Translations under genes and position numbers: made by a program
Notes under the pieces: generated by a model
What the model was told of the DNA's origin: nothing
Database searches by the model: none
Seen by the model: only the letters and a program-made list of their open reading frames with translations
Shown here: positions 8,941-18,407 of the stretch, piece by piece
Numbering within the stretch: position 1 is the stretch's first letter
Layout of the letters: every line of letters begins with the position of its first letter
NCBI RefSeq assembly: GCF_002208135.1
Contig: NZ_CP021646.1
Coordinates: 3,874,001 to 3,938,000 of the forward strand
Source of the DNA: Pseudoalteromonas piscicida
GTDB taxonomy: Bacteria > Pseudomonadota > Gammaproteobacteria > Enterobacterales > Alteromonadaceae
Length of the DNA stretch: 64,000 nucleotides
Reading direction: 5' to 3'

Positions 8941-11325
8941 TTACTCCCTCACAAATTCAGATGGGTTAATCAACGCATTGAGTGGCCTGCGCAGTATTTG
9001 TTGTAGTGAAAAATACATGCACAAACTCGACACCAACACCATCCCCGCTGAAACAACAAAAAACACCTCAAAATTAAACACTTGCTGAAAATACGGCGAC
9101 AATAATAAGCAGCCTAAAAGGGAGATAATTAGCGCAATACCAATGTGCTTAAAGAGGATGATAAGATCCTCTTGGGTGAGATCGAGGTGCTTAGCTCCTA
9201 GCACCATTTTTGTACCGTAATAAGCAATTTTAAGTGATTGGCTATAACGGAAAACGCCAATTAAACCAACAATGATGAGCAGTAGCGTCAACGAGAAAAT
9301 AAACAGTGCCCCATAGGTGACCAAGGTATCGGTCAGCAGGTATTGTTCGCGCTGTGCGGCAAGTGAAGTAAAGCTAAAGATTTTCAACGCAGGGTGAACC
9401 TGTGTCAGCAACTCTGCAAAATTCGCTTTAGTAACCGGCAGCTGCGTCTTAATCAATAACGTATTATTACCTTGTACTGCTCGATAGACATATGGCAACG
9501 CGGGTTCGCCTGGTACAGCTAAATCGGCAACCACAGCAATAATTTCAAATGCCGCGTCTTCGTCTGCAATGTTAAAACTAAGACGCTTGCCTATCGCCTT
9601 TTCTTCCCCACCTAATTGCTCAGCAAAGGTTTTGTTGATAATTAACTGCTGTTCCCCTCTGCGTACGGCATCACTATCGAAAAACTGACCTTGTAGTAAT
9701 GGCAAAGAAAAAAACTCAAGATAACCACTATCCACAACTCGACCAACTGGGTGCACTCGTTCGAGCGTATCGACATCTTGCAATGACCAAGTGCCAACGC
9801 CTTGTCCGATGGGCGACCGGCTCCGGCTTACTGCGATTACTTCTGCGGTATTCGCTAGGGCTTCACTGGCTTGACGCATTACCTCTGTGTATTCATCTCT
9901 TGGCATAGTATCAGGGGCATAAAACGTCACTTCGTATTTATTCTTGAGATCCACTGCATAAGCATTTTTGAGATGAGATATGGCAGCAACACCGACATTG
10001 AAGCAAAAGAAGAGCAAGATAATAGAAATACTTAACTGACTAACTGCCATGATCCGTTGCACTCGTGCACTCACAACAACAGCAGTTCCCTTACCACTTT
10101 GTTTCAGCATTTGCGTCAAGTGACGAAAGCGTATTGCTGACATTCCAGCTAACAACAATAACCAGCTCGTTAACAAAGCGACTAACCCCAGTGCAAGTAC
10201 ACTTTGCCAAGTTAATGCTATCAGCTGCGCTTGCGGCAACAGTCCCACCAGCTCTCGTTGAAGCCATTGGCAGATAGCATAGGATGCCCCTGTCGCAATT
10301 ACGAGTGATACGAAGCAAAGTGCCAGTAGCGGCGACCACTGCATCAGCGCAATATCTCGTGTTTTTGCTCCCACCACCGCTTGAATTGCCAGCCTACGCT
10401 GGATCTGACTGAGTCTCGCAAGGTATAAGTTACTGATATTTAATAGCGCTATACCAAGTAACCCCAGCGATACCACTAACATTCCAAATAACAGCAGGGG
10501 TGATTTACCGAGCATTATTGATTTCAATGGCACCGCACGAATGCCAATATGCCACTTTGCAAAGTACTCACTATCACTGACTTTGCTGCGCCAAAGAGTG
10601 TTCATTTCGTTCGAAAGTGATAGGCTCACTTGCTCATGCTCCGCGCCTGCAACCAGCTTACCCACCATCAAATTAAGCGCGTAACGATTCCACCAATAAG
10701 GTTTAGCTTCTTCCGAGGTTAGATTGTATTGCCACGGTAACCATACCGCCGTGTTGTGTGTGAGCTTTTTTAAGTTAGGCTCGTAAAACTGCTCTGCAGC
10801 TACCCCGACAATCGTAAACTCCTGCTCATCAAGACGTAATGTTTTGTTTAAAATATTAGGATCGCCATTGAAATAACTTTGCCAAGCTTGAAAGCTCAGC
10901 ACTGCAACAGGACTGCTCTCATCTACAGATTCAGTAATAACCCGCCCCATCGCAAGCGGCATATCAAAAATGCTAAACCACTCTGGCGAGACATAAGCGG
11001 ATTCAATTTGCGGCGCATCGGCATCTGAGGTGAGCAGCTGCTCGGCATAATGCACCATTGCTAGCTGTTCTATTGCGGCAGGTTTATGCTCGTATAAATG
11101 CATTAATGATGGGTAGTTAAAGGCCTCGCTGCTCTCGTTGCTATTTTCATCAAACATCGGGTATTCAAGCTTAACTATCCGTTCTGCGTCTGGGTATGGC
11201 AGAGGTGAGAAATACAAGCTATGTAACATCCCCATCGCAACGAGCATCACCACAAATACGCAGCTCAGCGTAGTCACTACACTAACATGATAGATATTTA
11301 GACGACCTAAATTGAACGCTTGCAT
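8941..11325 (-). CDS. MacB-like ABC transporter permease, first copy
   Basis: This 794-residue permease has the same architecture as its downstream neighbour: an N-terminal helix (about 15-38), a MacB periplasmic core domain to about residue 260, three helices (about 275-400), a second FtsX half, and three C-terminal helices from about 660. The motif VVGAKTRDIALMQW is the cytoplasmic coupling-helix region typical of FtsX permeases, and VLGAKHLDLTQED repeats it in the second half. The gene starts 10 bases after the ATPase gene. Family assignment is confident, but the substrate is not known. Confidence 0.88.
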   Translation of the reverse strand: MQAFNLGRLNIYHVSVVTTLSCVFVVMLVAMGMLHSLYFSPLPYPDAERIVKLEYPMFDENSNESSEAFNYPSLMHLYEHKPAAIEQLAMVHYAEQLLTSDADAPQIESAYVSPEWFSIFDMPLAMGRVITESVDESSPVAVLSFQAWQSYFNGDPNILNKTLRLDEQEFTIVGVAAEQFYEPNLKKLTHNTAVWLPWQYNLTSEEAKPYWWNRYALNLMVGKLVAGAEHEQVSLSLSNEMNTLWRSKVSDSEYFAKWHIGIRAVPLKSIMLGKSPLLLFGMLVVSLGLLGIALLNISNLYLARLSQIQRRLAIQAVVGAKTRDIALMQWSPLLALCFVSLVIATGASYAICQWLQRELVGLLPQAQLIALTWQSVLALGLVALLTSWLLLLAGMSAIRFRHLTQMLKQSGKGTAVVVSARVQRIMAVSQLSISIILLFFCFNVGVAAISHLKNAYAVDLKNKYEVTFYAPDTMPRDEYTEVMRQASEALANTAEVIAVSRSRSPIGQGVGTWSLQDVDTLERVHPVGRVVDSGYLEFFSLPLLQGQFFDSDAVRRGEQQLIINKTFAEQLGGEEKAIGKRLSFNIADEDAAFEIIAVVADLAVPGEPALPYVYRAVQGNNTLLIKTQLPVTKANFAELLTQVHPALKIFSFTSLAAQREQYLLTDTLVTYGALFIFSLTLLLIIVGLIGVFRYSQSLKIAYYGTKMVLGAKHLDLTQEDLIILFKHIGIALIISLLGCLLLSPYFQQVFNFEVFFVVSAGMVLVSSLCMYFSLQQILRRPLNALINPSEFVRE

Positions 11326-11335
11326 GGTGCCCTCT

Positions 11336-12040
11336 CTATGCTCGCTGACTAATAAGCTGAGAAGAAGCGACTGTGCCTAATAGCTCACCATCAAACAATT
11401 TAACCTGTCGAGGGGCCATATCGGCATAGCGTGGGTCGTGTGTCACCATACAAACAGTAGTGCCTTGCTGGTGTAATTCAGCAATCAATTGCATCACCTG
11501 ATCACCACTTTTCGAATCTAAGTTACCCGTCGGCTCATCCACAAGTAGAATGCTTGGATCAGTCACCAAAGCACGAGCAATCGCTACACGCTGCTGCTGT
11601 CCACCCGATAGTTGATTTGGCTTATGTTGAACGCGGTGCGACAATCCAACCTTCTGTAAACAAGACTCGACTCGCTGCTTTACTGCAACCTTACTCAGCT
11701 TTTCAGAACGATACTTTAGGGGTAAAGCGACGTTATCGAATACCGAAATTTCGTCAATGAGATTAAAAGCCTGAAAGACAAATCCGATATGCTCATTGCG
11801 AAGCTCAGCGGCCTGATCAAGCGTCAGGGTCGTCACATCATGAGCACCAATCGTATAACTGCCACTTGTTGCTTGGTCAATTAAACCAATGATGGATAGC
11901 AAAGTAGATTTACCACATCCAGATGGGCCAGAGATTGAAATAAAGTCGCCTTTTGCTATTTCCAGTGAAATATTTCTCAGTGCATGTGTTTGCAGCTCTT
12001 CGGTTTCGAACACTTTATTGATATTTTTAAGCACTATCAT
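11336..12040 (-). CDS. ABC transporter ATP-binding protein (LolD/MacB type)
   Basis: This 234-residue ATPase powers the two downstream FtsX-type permeases. The Walker [10 protein letters not shown] is near residue 38, the Q-loop is in FVFQAFNL, the signature is LSGGQQQR, Walker B is [13 protein letters not shown], and the H-loop is VTHDPRYA. All catalytic elements are intact. The NLDS sequence after Walker B is typical of the LolD/MacB/FtsE group. It lies between the adaptor (10-base gap) and the first permease (10-base gap), so the four genes should be translated from one message. Confidence 0.95.
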   Translation of the reverse strand: MIVLKNINKVFETEELQTHALRNISLEIAKGDFISISGPSGCGKSTLLSIIGLIDQATSGSYTIGAHDVTTLTLDQAAELRNEHIGFVFQAFNLIDEISVFDNVALPLKYRSEKLSKVAVKQRVESCLQKVGLSHRVQHKPNQLSGGQQQRVAIARALVTDPSILLVDEPTGNLDSKSGDQVMQLIAELHQQGTTVCMVTHDPRYADMAPRQVKLFDGELLGTVASSQLISQRA

Positions 12041-12050
12041 TTTGATATTC

Positions 12051-13291
12051 CTACTTTAATAAGATTGTCTCATCTAGACTGGCAAGATAGGCTAGATCAG
12101 AAATGATTAATCGTCTCCCGGCTTCAACGCCAGAATCTATAACAATATATTTCCCAGTTGAAGCACCAAAGGTGATTTCCAGCGGCTGAGCGCTATCATC
12201 ACTAGTCAGTGCAAATAAGGTCAGCGTTTGATTCTCTTTGGCATTGGCGGGTCGCTGTACATAGGTGGCATTGGCAATATGCTTAATGGCGATGCTGGCA
12301 GAGATACTCAGCTGCACTCGCGCCTGCTTGGGTAACTCACTTGGTAAACTCACCTCGACTTCCACGCTATTGTTCGTCACCACAGGGTCAACTCGGATCA
12401 CTTTACCTTTTACTGTGTTGGCCTGCATTTTCACCATAACGTCTTGCCCAGTTTCAACCCAGCGCACTTGGGATTGTGGCACAGACAATACCGCCACCAA
12501 TGACTGGTTAGAGCCAATCAATGCTAATTCATCACCAACATTGACTCGCTGCCCAAGCGCCAGAGGCATTCGCTCAATGACCCCTGAGGTACTAGCTCTA
12601 ATCTCTAGTTGTTGTTGTTTTTCTAGTAAGTTATTGAGTTCTTGCTCGCGAATGTTAATTTCTTCGTTGGCAAGTGTAAGCGCCGAACCATGCAGTGCTT
12701 GCAGCTGTTTAGCTTGCTGTTCTAGCATGGTAATTTCATGTTGTAAGGTACTCAAACTAGTTTCAGTTTGGGCAAAATTCAGCGCGGAAATAATGCCTTG
12801 TTGTGCAAGGTTTTGCTCAGCACGATGACGCAATACTAAGGTTTTTAACTCCCCCGCTTTTGCATCAGCTGCTTTTGTTCGTTTAACTGCTCCCTTTGCT
12901 GAGAGAGTAGCAGCTGCTCTTTTATTGCCCACGACTGACGCAGAGCTTGTTTGGCTTGCTGAACTTGCAACACGAGATCAGGGCTCATGAGCTCAGCAAT
13001 CACATCACCTTTACGAATAATTGCGCCCGCTTTGTGATGGATCACCTTAACAATGGCCGCACTTTGCGCGTTTAACAAAAACTGCTCAGCACTACGTAAC
13101 TCTCCAAAGCTATCTACTGATAACGTAAGCGGACCTTGTTTCACCTCCGCGACCAGTATTTCAGCGCGCATCACACTGGAATGAGATGCCCATTGTTGCC
13201 ACAGCAAATAGACAACTATCACCGCTATTAAACAGACAACAACGATGTAATGTGTGGTTTTTTTGGGTTTCGCCGGTTTAACTAGATCCAT
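12051..13291 (-). pseudogene. ABC exporter adaptor (HlyD family), frame broken in a G-run
   Basis: Two overlapping reading frames together encode one HlyD-type periplasmic adaptor. The upstream frame carries the N-terminal anchor (about residues 12-31) and the first lipoyl half, and it ends soon after QKQLMQKRG. The downstream frame resumes at ELKTLVLRHRAEQ with the coiled-coil hairpin, second lipoyl half and beta-barrel. Adding one G to the five-G run (plus-strand C's at 12851-12855) joins them into exactly 413 codons plus stop. The start ATG at 13291 has AGGAGG four bases upstream (13296-13301) and lies about 18 bases after the predicted sigma-54 transcription start, which excludes the longer upstream start. 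The gene is either inactivated by a one-base deletion or intact with a sequencing undercall. Confidence 0.85.
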
Positions 13292-13319
13292 TTCCCCTCC
13301 TAACTGACTACGCACTAAG

Positions 13320-13336
13320 AGCGAGAACTATGCCAA
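13320..13336 (-). promoter_or_regulatory. Candidate sigma-54 promoter of the ABC operon
   Basis: On the minus strand the sequence reads TTGGCATAGTTCTCGCT. It has the invariant GG-N10-GC spacing of -24/-12 promoters and a TTGGCA -24 element. The -12 element TCGCT deviates by one base from TTGCW. Transcription would begin near 13309, just upstream of the AGGAGG and the ATG at 13291. This is a pattern match and has not been tested. Confidence 0.55.
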
Positions 13337-13396
13337 ATATAAATATCTTTAAATTTCAACAAATTAAATCAATATCAAATACCCAATATTGCTACT

Positions 13397-13432
13397 TTTT
13401 CGAAATCGGACACAGCTTTTCGGAATCGAACA
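13397..13432. promoter_or_regulatory. Paired direct repeats, candidate enhancer for an NtrC-type activator
   Basis: Two copies of TTTTCGNAATCGNACA lie at 13397-13412 and 13417-13432, exactly 20 bases apart, which puts them on the same DNA face. Each has a near-palindromic core, TTCG-N4-CGRA. They sit about 90-120 bases upstream of the predicted sigma-54 start site, a usual position for enhancer-binding activators. They also lie 122 bases or more upstream of the divergent metalloprotease start. Confidence 0.55.
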
Positions 13433-13553
13433 GACATTTTAACTTAGTCGCAAGTCTGTCGTTTATCTTTTGTTACATTCATTTTACCTTGAGTTTCTGA
13501 CAGGCTCTGATGTTTTGGGTACACTCAAGTTTTTACTATTTCGAGTCAACATT

Positions 13554-16058
13554 ATGAAGAAAACGGCATTAAGCATTGCCCTCGCGCTCACCTTTGCAAG
13601 CGCCCCAAGCTTTGCTAAAAAAGACAAAAAAGAAGAAGAAAAAACCATCGCTTCACTTATCGAAAATAAAACCAGTATCGATGGCCTATTCCCACTTTAT
13701 CAGGACAAAGAAAGTGGTGAGTATTTAATGCAGCTCAATGAGTCGCAACTCAACACTCCTTTCTTGTACTTTGCACATACTGTTGACGGAGTAACCGATG
13801 CTGGTCATTTCCGTGGTAACTATCGTGAAACAAAGCTGATTGAATTTAGAAAGCACTTTGACCGCATTGATATTATCAGCAAAACGCCACGTTTTATTTT
13901 TGATGAAAACTCAGCCATTGCTAACGCGAGTGACGCCAACATCAGCGAAGCGGTACTCGCCAGTATCGAAATTGAAAAAGCCGAAGATGGTAAAATTTTA
14001 TTCAAAGCGGATAAGTTATTTTTAAGTGAGTCACTACATAAAGTGTCTCCTTGGAAACGTGCAGATGACAAAAACGCAAGTAAGCGTTTTGCTCTTGGTA
14101 AATTGGACGACAAAAAATCTCGAATTGTTAAGCACCGTCCTTACAGCAACAACTTAGATATCGTTGTTGATTATGTGTTTAGTAATCCAGATCCAAAAGT
14201 CGCCGGCTCAAATGCCGTTACAGACTCGCGCTTTGTCTCACTAAAAGTACAGCATAGCTTTGTCGCGCTGCCAGACAATGACTACCAGCCTCGTTACGAT
14301 GATGCGCGTATTGGTTATTTCACCAATCAGTTTGACGTGCAAACTTCACCGGATTGGGCACCATATAAGGATGTCATCAAGCGTTGGAACTTAGTGAAAA
14401 AAGATCCAAGCGCGGCGCTTTCTGAACCTGTTGAACCAATCGTGTGGTGGATTGAAAATACCACGCCTGTCGAATGGCGTGACACGGTTCGCGATGGTGT
14501 ACTGGGTTGGAATAGTGCGTTTGAGAAAATCGGCTTTAAGAATGCCATTGTGGTTAAAGTACAACCTGACGACGCCACTTGGGATGCAGGTGATATCAAT
14601 TACAATGTGCTACGCTGGACTTCATCACCTCGTCCACCGTTTGGCGGCTATGGTCCAGCAACGGCCAACCCACTAACTGGCCAAATTCTTGGCTCTGACA
14701 TCATGCTAGAGTATGTATTTATGCGTAACCGCTGGATGTATGACTCACTCTACTCCCAAGGTCAGATGAGCCACAGTGCAGAAGCACCGCTCGACACGCT
14801 AAACTGTTCACTTGGACATGAAATGCAAGGTCAATTGGTGACGGCAAGCCTCGCAACAGGTGCAGACATCGAGCGCAAAGAAATGCTGCGACAAGGCTTA
14901 GTACAGTTGGTTCTTCACGAAGTAGGACACACCTTAGGCCTCAACCACAATATGAAGTCTTCGATTTTGTGGGGCCCTAAAGAAGTACACGACAAGTCAA
15001 AAACACAAGGTATCGTAACTGGCTCTGTGATGGACTACGCACCAGCTAACATCGCCCCACTAGGTATGGAACAAGGTGATATCTTCCAAACCAAGCCGGG
15101 TCCATACGACGACTGGGCAATTGAATTTGGCTACAGCACGGCACTTAATGATGACACCCAAGAACAGCAACGCCTTGAAAAGATCTTATCTCGTTCTGGC
15201 GAACATGGCTTAGCTTTTGGTAACGATGCCGACGATATGCGTGCGCCGGGCCGTCATATTGATCCTCGTGTGATGATTGGCGACTTATCGTCAGATCCGG
15301 TGACATACGGCGTTGACCGCATGACTCTGATCAACCATTTATTCACCGAACTAAAAGACAAAGCACGTGTTGAAGGTCAGTCTCATCAACAGCTATTAAC
15401 CTCAGCGAACATGCTGTTTGGTCAATACCGTGGTCAAGCAGGTGTGATTTCACGCCAGATTGGCGGTGTATACGTTGAGCGCAGCGTAGTAGGCACTGAA
15501 GGTAAAACTACACCATTCACACCTGTACCACTTGCGCGCCAAAAAGCAGCAATGACCGCGCTTAAGGAAATGGTGTTTGCACCTAAAGTGCTTGAAAATA
15601 TGCAGCCTCTTTATAACTACATGCAAGCACAACGCCGTGGCTTTAACCACTATGGTAAGAACGAAGACCCTAAAGTCCATAAGATGGTACTTGGTATGCA
15701 AAAGTCGGTACTAGACCAAGTACTACATGCGAATGTATTACAACGTATCAGCGACTCGGCGTACTATGGTAACGAATACAGCCTAAACGAGTTTATGAAC
15801 GACCTGACCGCTGCAATTTTCGTTGCTGACAAGAATGCAACGACACTGAGCCAGAATCTGCAAATCGAGTACGTTTCTCGCTTGATTAATGTTGCAGGCT
15901 TGAGCAAAGCGAGTAAGTACGACAACTTGGCAAAAGCCGCCGCACTATTCCAGCTACAAAGTATTTTGGATAAGAGCACAGCTTGGGGTGCCGATCAGGC
16001 AACTAAGGCACATAAAGCCTATATTGACCGTATGATCACAAAAGCGCTGGAAGCGTAA
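13554..16058 (+). CDS. Secreted zinc-dependent metalloprotease (DUF5117-type)
   Basis: This 834-residue protein starts at the ATG at 13554, which begins a clear signal peptide (MKKTALSIALALTFASAPSFA). A Lys/Glu-rich stretch follows. The metzincin-type zinc motif HEVGHTLGLNH is at about residues 455-465, with a downstream SVMDYAP consistent with a Met-turn. The layout matches the large zinc-dependent metalloproteases with DUF5117/DUF5118-like N-terminal regions and a DUF4953-like catalytic region found in Bacteroidetes and Alteromonadales. It is presumably periplasmic or exported and degrades protein. An in-frame start at 13470 would add 28 residues before the signal peptide and is unlikely. 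It is transcribed away from the ABC operon and ends in a strong terminator. Confidence 0.88.
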   Translation: MKKTALSIALALTFASAPSFAKKDKKEEEKTIASLIENKTSIDGLFPLYQDKESGEYLMQLNESQLNTPFLYFAHTVDGVTDAGHFRGNYRETKLIEFRKHFDRIDIISKTPRFIFDENSAIANASDANISEAVLASIEIEKAEDGKILFKADKLFLSESLHKVSPWKRADDKNASKRFALGKLDDKKSRIVKHRPYSNNLDIVVDYVFSNPDPKVAGSNAVTDSRFVSLKVQHSFVALPDNDYQPRYDDARIGYFTNQFDVQTSPDWAPYKDVIKRWNLVKKDPSAALSEPVEPIVWWIENTTPVEWRDTVRDGVLGWNSAFEKIGFKNAIVVKVQPDDATWDAGDINYNVLRWTSSPRPPFGGYGPATANPLTGQILGSDIMLEYVFMRNRWMYDSLYSQGQMSHSAEAPLDTLNCSLGHEMQGQLVTASLATGADIERKEMLRQGLVQLVLHEVGHTLGLNHNMKSSILWGPKEVHDKSKTQGIVTGSVMDYAPANIAPLGMEQGDIFQTKPGPYDDWAIEFGYSTALNDDTQEQQRLEKILSRSGEHGLAFGNDADDMRAPGRHIDPRVMIGDLSSDPVTYGVDRMTLINHLFTELKDKARVEGQSHQQLLTSANMLFGQYRGQAGVISRQIGGVYVERSVVGTEGKTTPFTPVPLARQKAAMTALKEMVFAPKVLENMQPLYNYMQAQRRGFNHYGKNEDPKVHKMVLGMQKSVLDQVLHANVLQRISDSAYYGNEYSLNEFMNDLTAAIFVADKNATTLSQNLQIEYVSRLINVAGLSKASKYDNLAKAAALFQLQSILDKSTAWGADQATKAHKAYIDRMITKALEA

Positions 16059-16102
16059 CTCAAAAAGTTTTGTATCACGCGAGTGAAATGATCGAAAACG
16101 TT

Positions 16103-16138
16103 AAGGGCTAGCAAATTGCTAGCCCTTGTTTTGTCTGT
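16103..16138 (+). terminator. Terminator after the zinc metalloprotease
   Basis: The perfect stem AAGGGCTAGC/GCTAGCCCTT (16103-16112 with 16118-16127) is followed by GTTTTGTCTGTTT. It lies 45 bases after the stop codon. It may also serve the convergent PQ-loop gene. Confidence 0.8.
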
Positions 16139-16186
16139 TTATTAATTCAGCCATTATAAGGCCATATCAAACTCTGATTTATGCTA

Positions 16187-16813
16187 CTAAGCTAAAGCTG
16201 GTCTAGAGCGATAGTATTGAATACAACCTAACTGCGCAGCATTAGTCAGTAAAATCATCACGAACATCAACACGTGGGCTACACTCACATGACCAAGGCT
16301 CAGCTCTGCAGCGAGTCCAATACCTCCAGCTAAAAACTGTAGTGAGAAATATCTTGCGCTTAAGTTAGAGACATCACCGCTTGTAATCGTTTTATAGGTT
16401 TGCGGCATAACTCGGATTGAGCTCATCACTAGCCCTAAGTAAGTTAATGCATTTAGCAACGCTGCAGCTTCGATGCTTTTTGCTAATAAAAGCCCAAATG
16501 GTAGCGTCGACAAACCAAGCAAAAGCGCTAATTGGTTGCGCTGTCTCGAGCTTGCATTGTACCGAATAAAGTAATATAAAATAAGCGCGCTTAAAGAACC
16601 TGTAATCACGAAAGGCAGCACCATAAAAAAACGTTCAAAGAAAACGTTGTAGGCAATAAAGTAAGAGCTTTGTGCAACACCAAAACTCATCATTAACAGT
16701 GATACACCTGACACGCTGCGATTTTTACGGATCTTCCTAATCAAAGGGATAAAACTTAAAACCAAAACGAAAGAAGAAACGATCGGTAAATATTCGCTCA
16801 ATGCCAACTCCAA
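16187..16813 (-). CDS. PQ-loop (SWEET/semiSWEET-like) membrane protein
   Basis: This 208-residue polytopic membrane protein has two PQ-loop-like repeats. The first is around LSFIPLIRKIRKNRSVSGVS (residues 19-38). The second is around VMPQTYKTITSGDVSNLS and contains the actual Pro-Gln pair. About seven hydrophobic segments can be traced, as expected for two three-helix bundles joined by a linker helix. Related proteins move sugars or amino acids down a gradient, but the cargo here cannot be read from the sequence. It is a single gene convergent with the metalloprotease. Confidence 0.75.
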   Translation of the reverse strand: MELALSEYLPIVSSFVLVLSFIPLIRKIRKNRSVSGVSLLMMSFGVAQSSYFIAYNVFFERFFMVLPFVITGSLSALILYYFIRYNASSRQRNQLALLLGLSTLPFGLLLAKSIEAAALLNALTYLGLVMSSIRVMPQTYKTITSGDVSNLSARYFSLQFLAGGIGLAAELSLGHVSVAHVLMFVMILLTNAAQLGCIQYYRSRPALA

Positions 16814-17012
16814 ATGTCTAAATTGTTGCTAAGTTAAAGTGCTGTAAAGGCCTTAAAAACACAGTGTAAATTTATGATTTTTAAGGTTTTATTTTTGAAG
16901 GCGCGCATTTTAAAAGCTAAGTTTTAAAATACAACCGGACGCCTAACATCCAATTTTGAATAGATGGCAAGGCTGGAGTACAGGTGTATATAAATAAATA
17001 CAAGGAATTACT

Positions 17013-18188
17013 ATGAAGTGGCTACTGATTATACTTACTAGCATTGGCTTGAGCGGATGCAATTCCACTCATACCACTACAGCAGACATTAAACAGAAGA
17101 TAGATGTAACTTCTCTATTCAACCACTCTCTTTTTGCGCTGAAACCTGTTCCGTCAGAACAACAAATCTTCACTTTACCTAAGCAAGAAGAAGAAGCTTT
17201 ATTAACGTATGTTGAGCGTTTCAGAGGTAAAAATGTAACCAAAGACGAAATTCTTGGTAGTTTCCTTCAGGCGAAAATTGGCCACTTTTCTTACGACGGC
17301 GAAACATTCATAGCCAGTGAGTTGCTAAATCAGCAGTCCGGAAATTGCATTTCTCTAGCTATATTATCTCAGGCCTATGCCAATATTCTCGGTATTGAAA
17401 CTAGTTACGCCAAAGTCGATAGCTTTCCAATCTATCAAAAAAATCAAAATTTCGTACTTACATCAAGTCATTTTAAGACAAAACTAATTACACCAAAGGA
17501 AGAATTAGCAACTCTAAATAACAGACTTTTCTTTAGCGGAACTGTTGTTGATTATTTCCCTGAGCAGGATAGTGTATTCTCAGGGAATGCACAGTATGAA
17601 GATTTAGTCGCAAAGTTTTATACCAATTTGGCCGTTTCCGCTTTGTTGGAAGCTGACTATGATATGAGTTATTCTTTGTTGTCTGCTGCGCTCAAATTCG
17701 CCCCAAGAGACGCTGAAGCTATCAATATTGCCGCACTGTTACATAAACATGTTGGTGATAGAAATAGTGCGAAGCAAATCTATGATTATGCCTTCACCCA
17801 TCACCTCACCAGCACCAATTTGTTATTGAATTACCTTAACTATATTCCCAAAGACCAAACTAACCTCAAGAATATGATCCTAGCGAAGCTTGAACAAAGC
17901 CCTACCTCCCCTTTCGATACCCTCTCGTTAGCTTCGAGCTACATAAAGCAACAGCGCTATAAAAAAGCCAGAAAACTTATTGAGCCCTTATTGTTGAATT
18001 ATCATTACTTGCCGGAAGTTTATGTCGAGCTTGGAAAAATTGCTTATTTAGAGCAGAGATACCAAACCGCGTTTGAATACTTTGAGCAAGCAGTCAATAA
18101 GTCCAGAGAGCAGTATAAAAAGGACCTATACACCGCCAAGCAAAACATGTTGAACCATTTATTGGTTCGTAATGAGGATATAAAATAA
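17013..18188 (+). CDS. TPR lipoprotein with a transglutaminase-like segment
   Basis: This 391-residue predicted lipoprotein has the lipobox LSGC with Cys at residue 16. An AAGGA lies 7 bases before the ATG. Residues around 105-125 (QQSGNCISLAILSQAYANIL) resemble the Cys-containing helix of transglutaminase-like folds. The second half has at least three helix pairs in TPR style, for example around SYIKQQRYKKARKLIEPLL and LGKIAYLEQRYQTAFEYFEQA. It probably acts as an envelope scaffold. The gene is AT-rich, stands alone, and I recognise no specific family name. Confidence 0.7.
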   Translation: MKWLLIILTSIGLSGCNSTHTTTADIKQKIDVTSLFNHSLFALKPVPSEQQIFTLPKQEEEALLTYVERFRGKNVTKDEILGSFLQAKIGHFSYDGETFIASELLNQQSGNCISLAILSQAYANILGIETSYAKVDSFPIYQKNQNFVLTSSHFKTKLITPKEELATLNNRLFFSGTVVDYFPEQDSVFSGNAQYEDLVAKFYTNLAVSALLEADYDMSYSLLSAALKFAPRDAEAINIAALLHKHVGDRNSAKQIYDYAFTHHLTSTNLLLNYLNYIPKDQTNLKNMILAKLEQSPTSPFDTLSLASSYIKQQRYKKARKLIEPLLLNYHYLPEVYVELGKIAYLEQRYQTAFEYFEQAVNKSREQYKKDLYTAKQNMLNHLLVRNEDIK

Positions 18189-18357
18189 ATCATAAAACAA
18201 GGAATGTTATTAATTAAGTGAAGTTTATGTTAAAAAGATATATATAAAACTTTACAAAAAGCATTATTGTTTCTATTTTGGTGTGTGGATGTTCAAAAAA
18301 CATACCACCAACTGGTCGTGCTCTACAGTGCACTCAGGGTGAGGTATGGAACGACTC

Positions 18358-18379
18358 CCAACTTGTTATTGCAAGTTGG
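18358..18379 (+). other. Hairpin in the leader of the trypsin-like protease
   Basis: The perfect stem CCAACTTG/CAAGTTGG encloses a six-base loop and lies 28 bases before the protease ATG. No T-run follows, so it is more likely an mRNA leader structure than a terminator. Confidence 0.4.
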
Positions 18380-18407
18380 ATAACCACACACTCAAAAAGG
18401 AATAACA

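Noticed and set aside
12265..12828. A 187-codon Cys/Ser-rich frame opposite the adaptor gene
   Set aside because: It is the antisense shadow of the adaptor coding sequence, with low-complexity composition and no ribosome site.
12851..12855. Programmed ribosomal frameshift in the adaptor gene
   Set aside because: No heptameric slippery site with downstream structure is evident, and three other breaks of the same homopolymer type occur in the window, so undercall or mutation is simpler.
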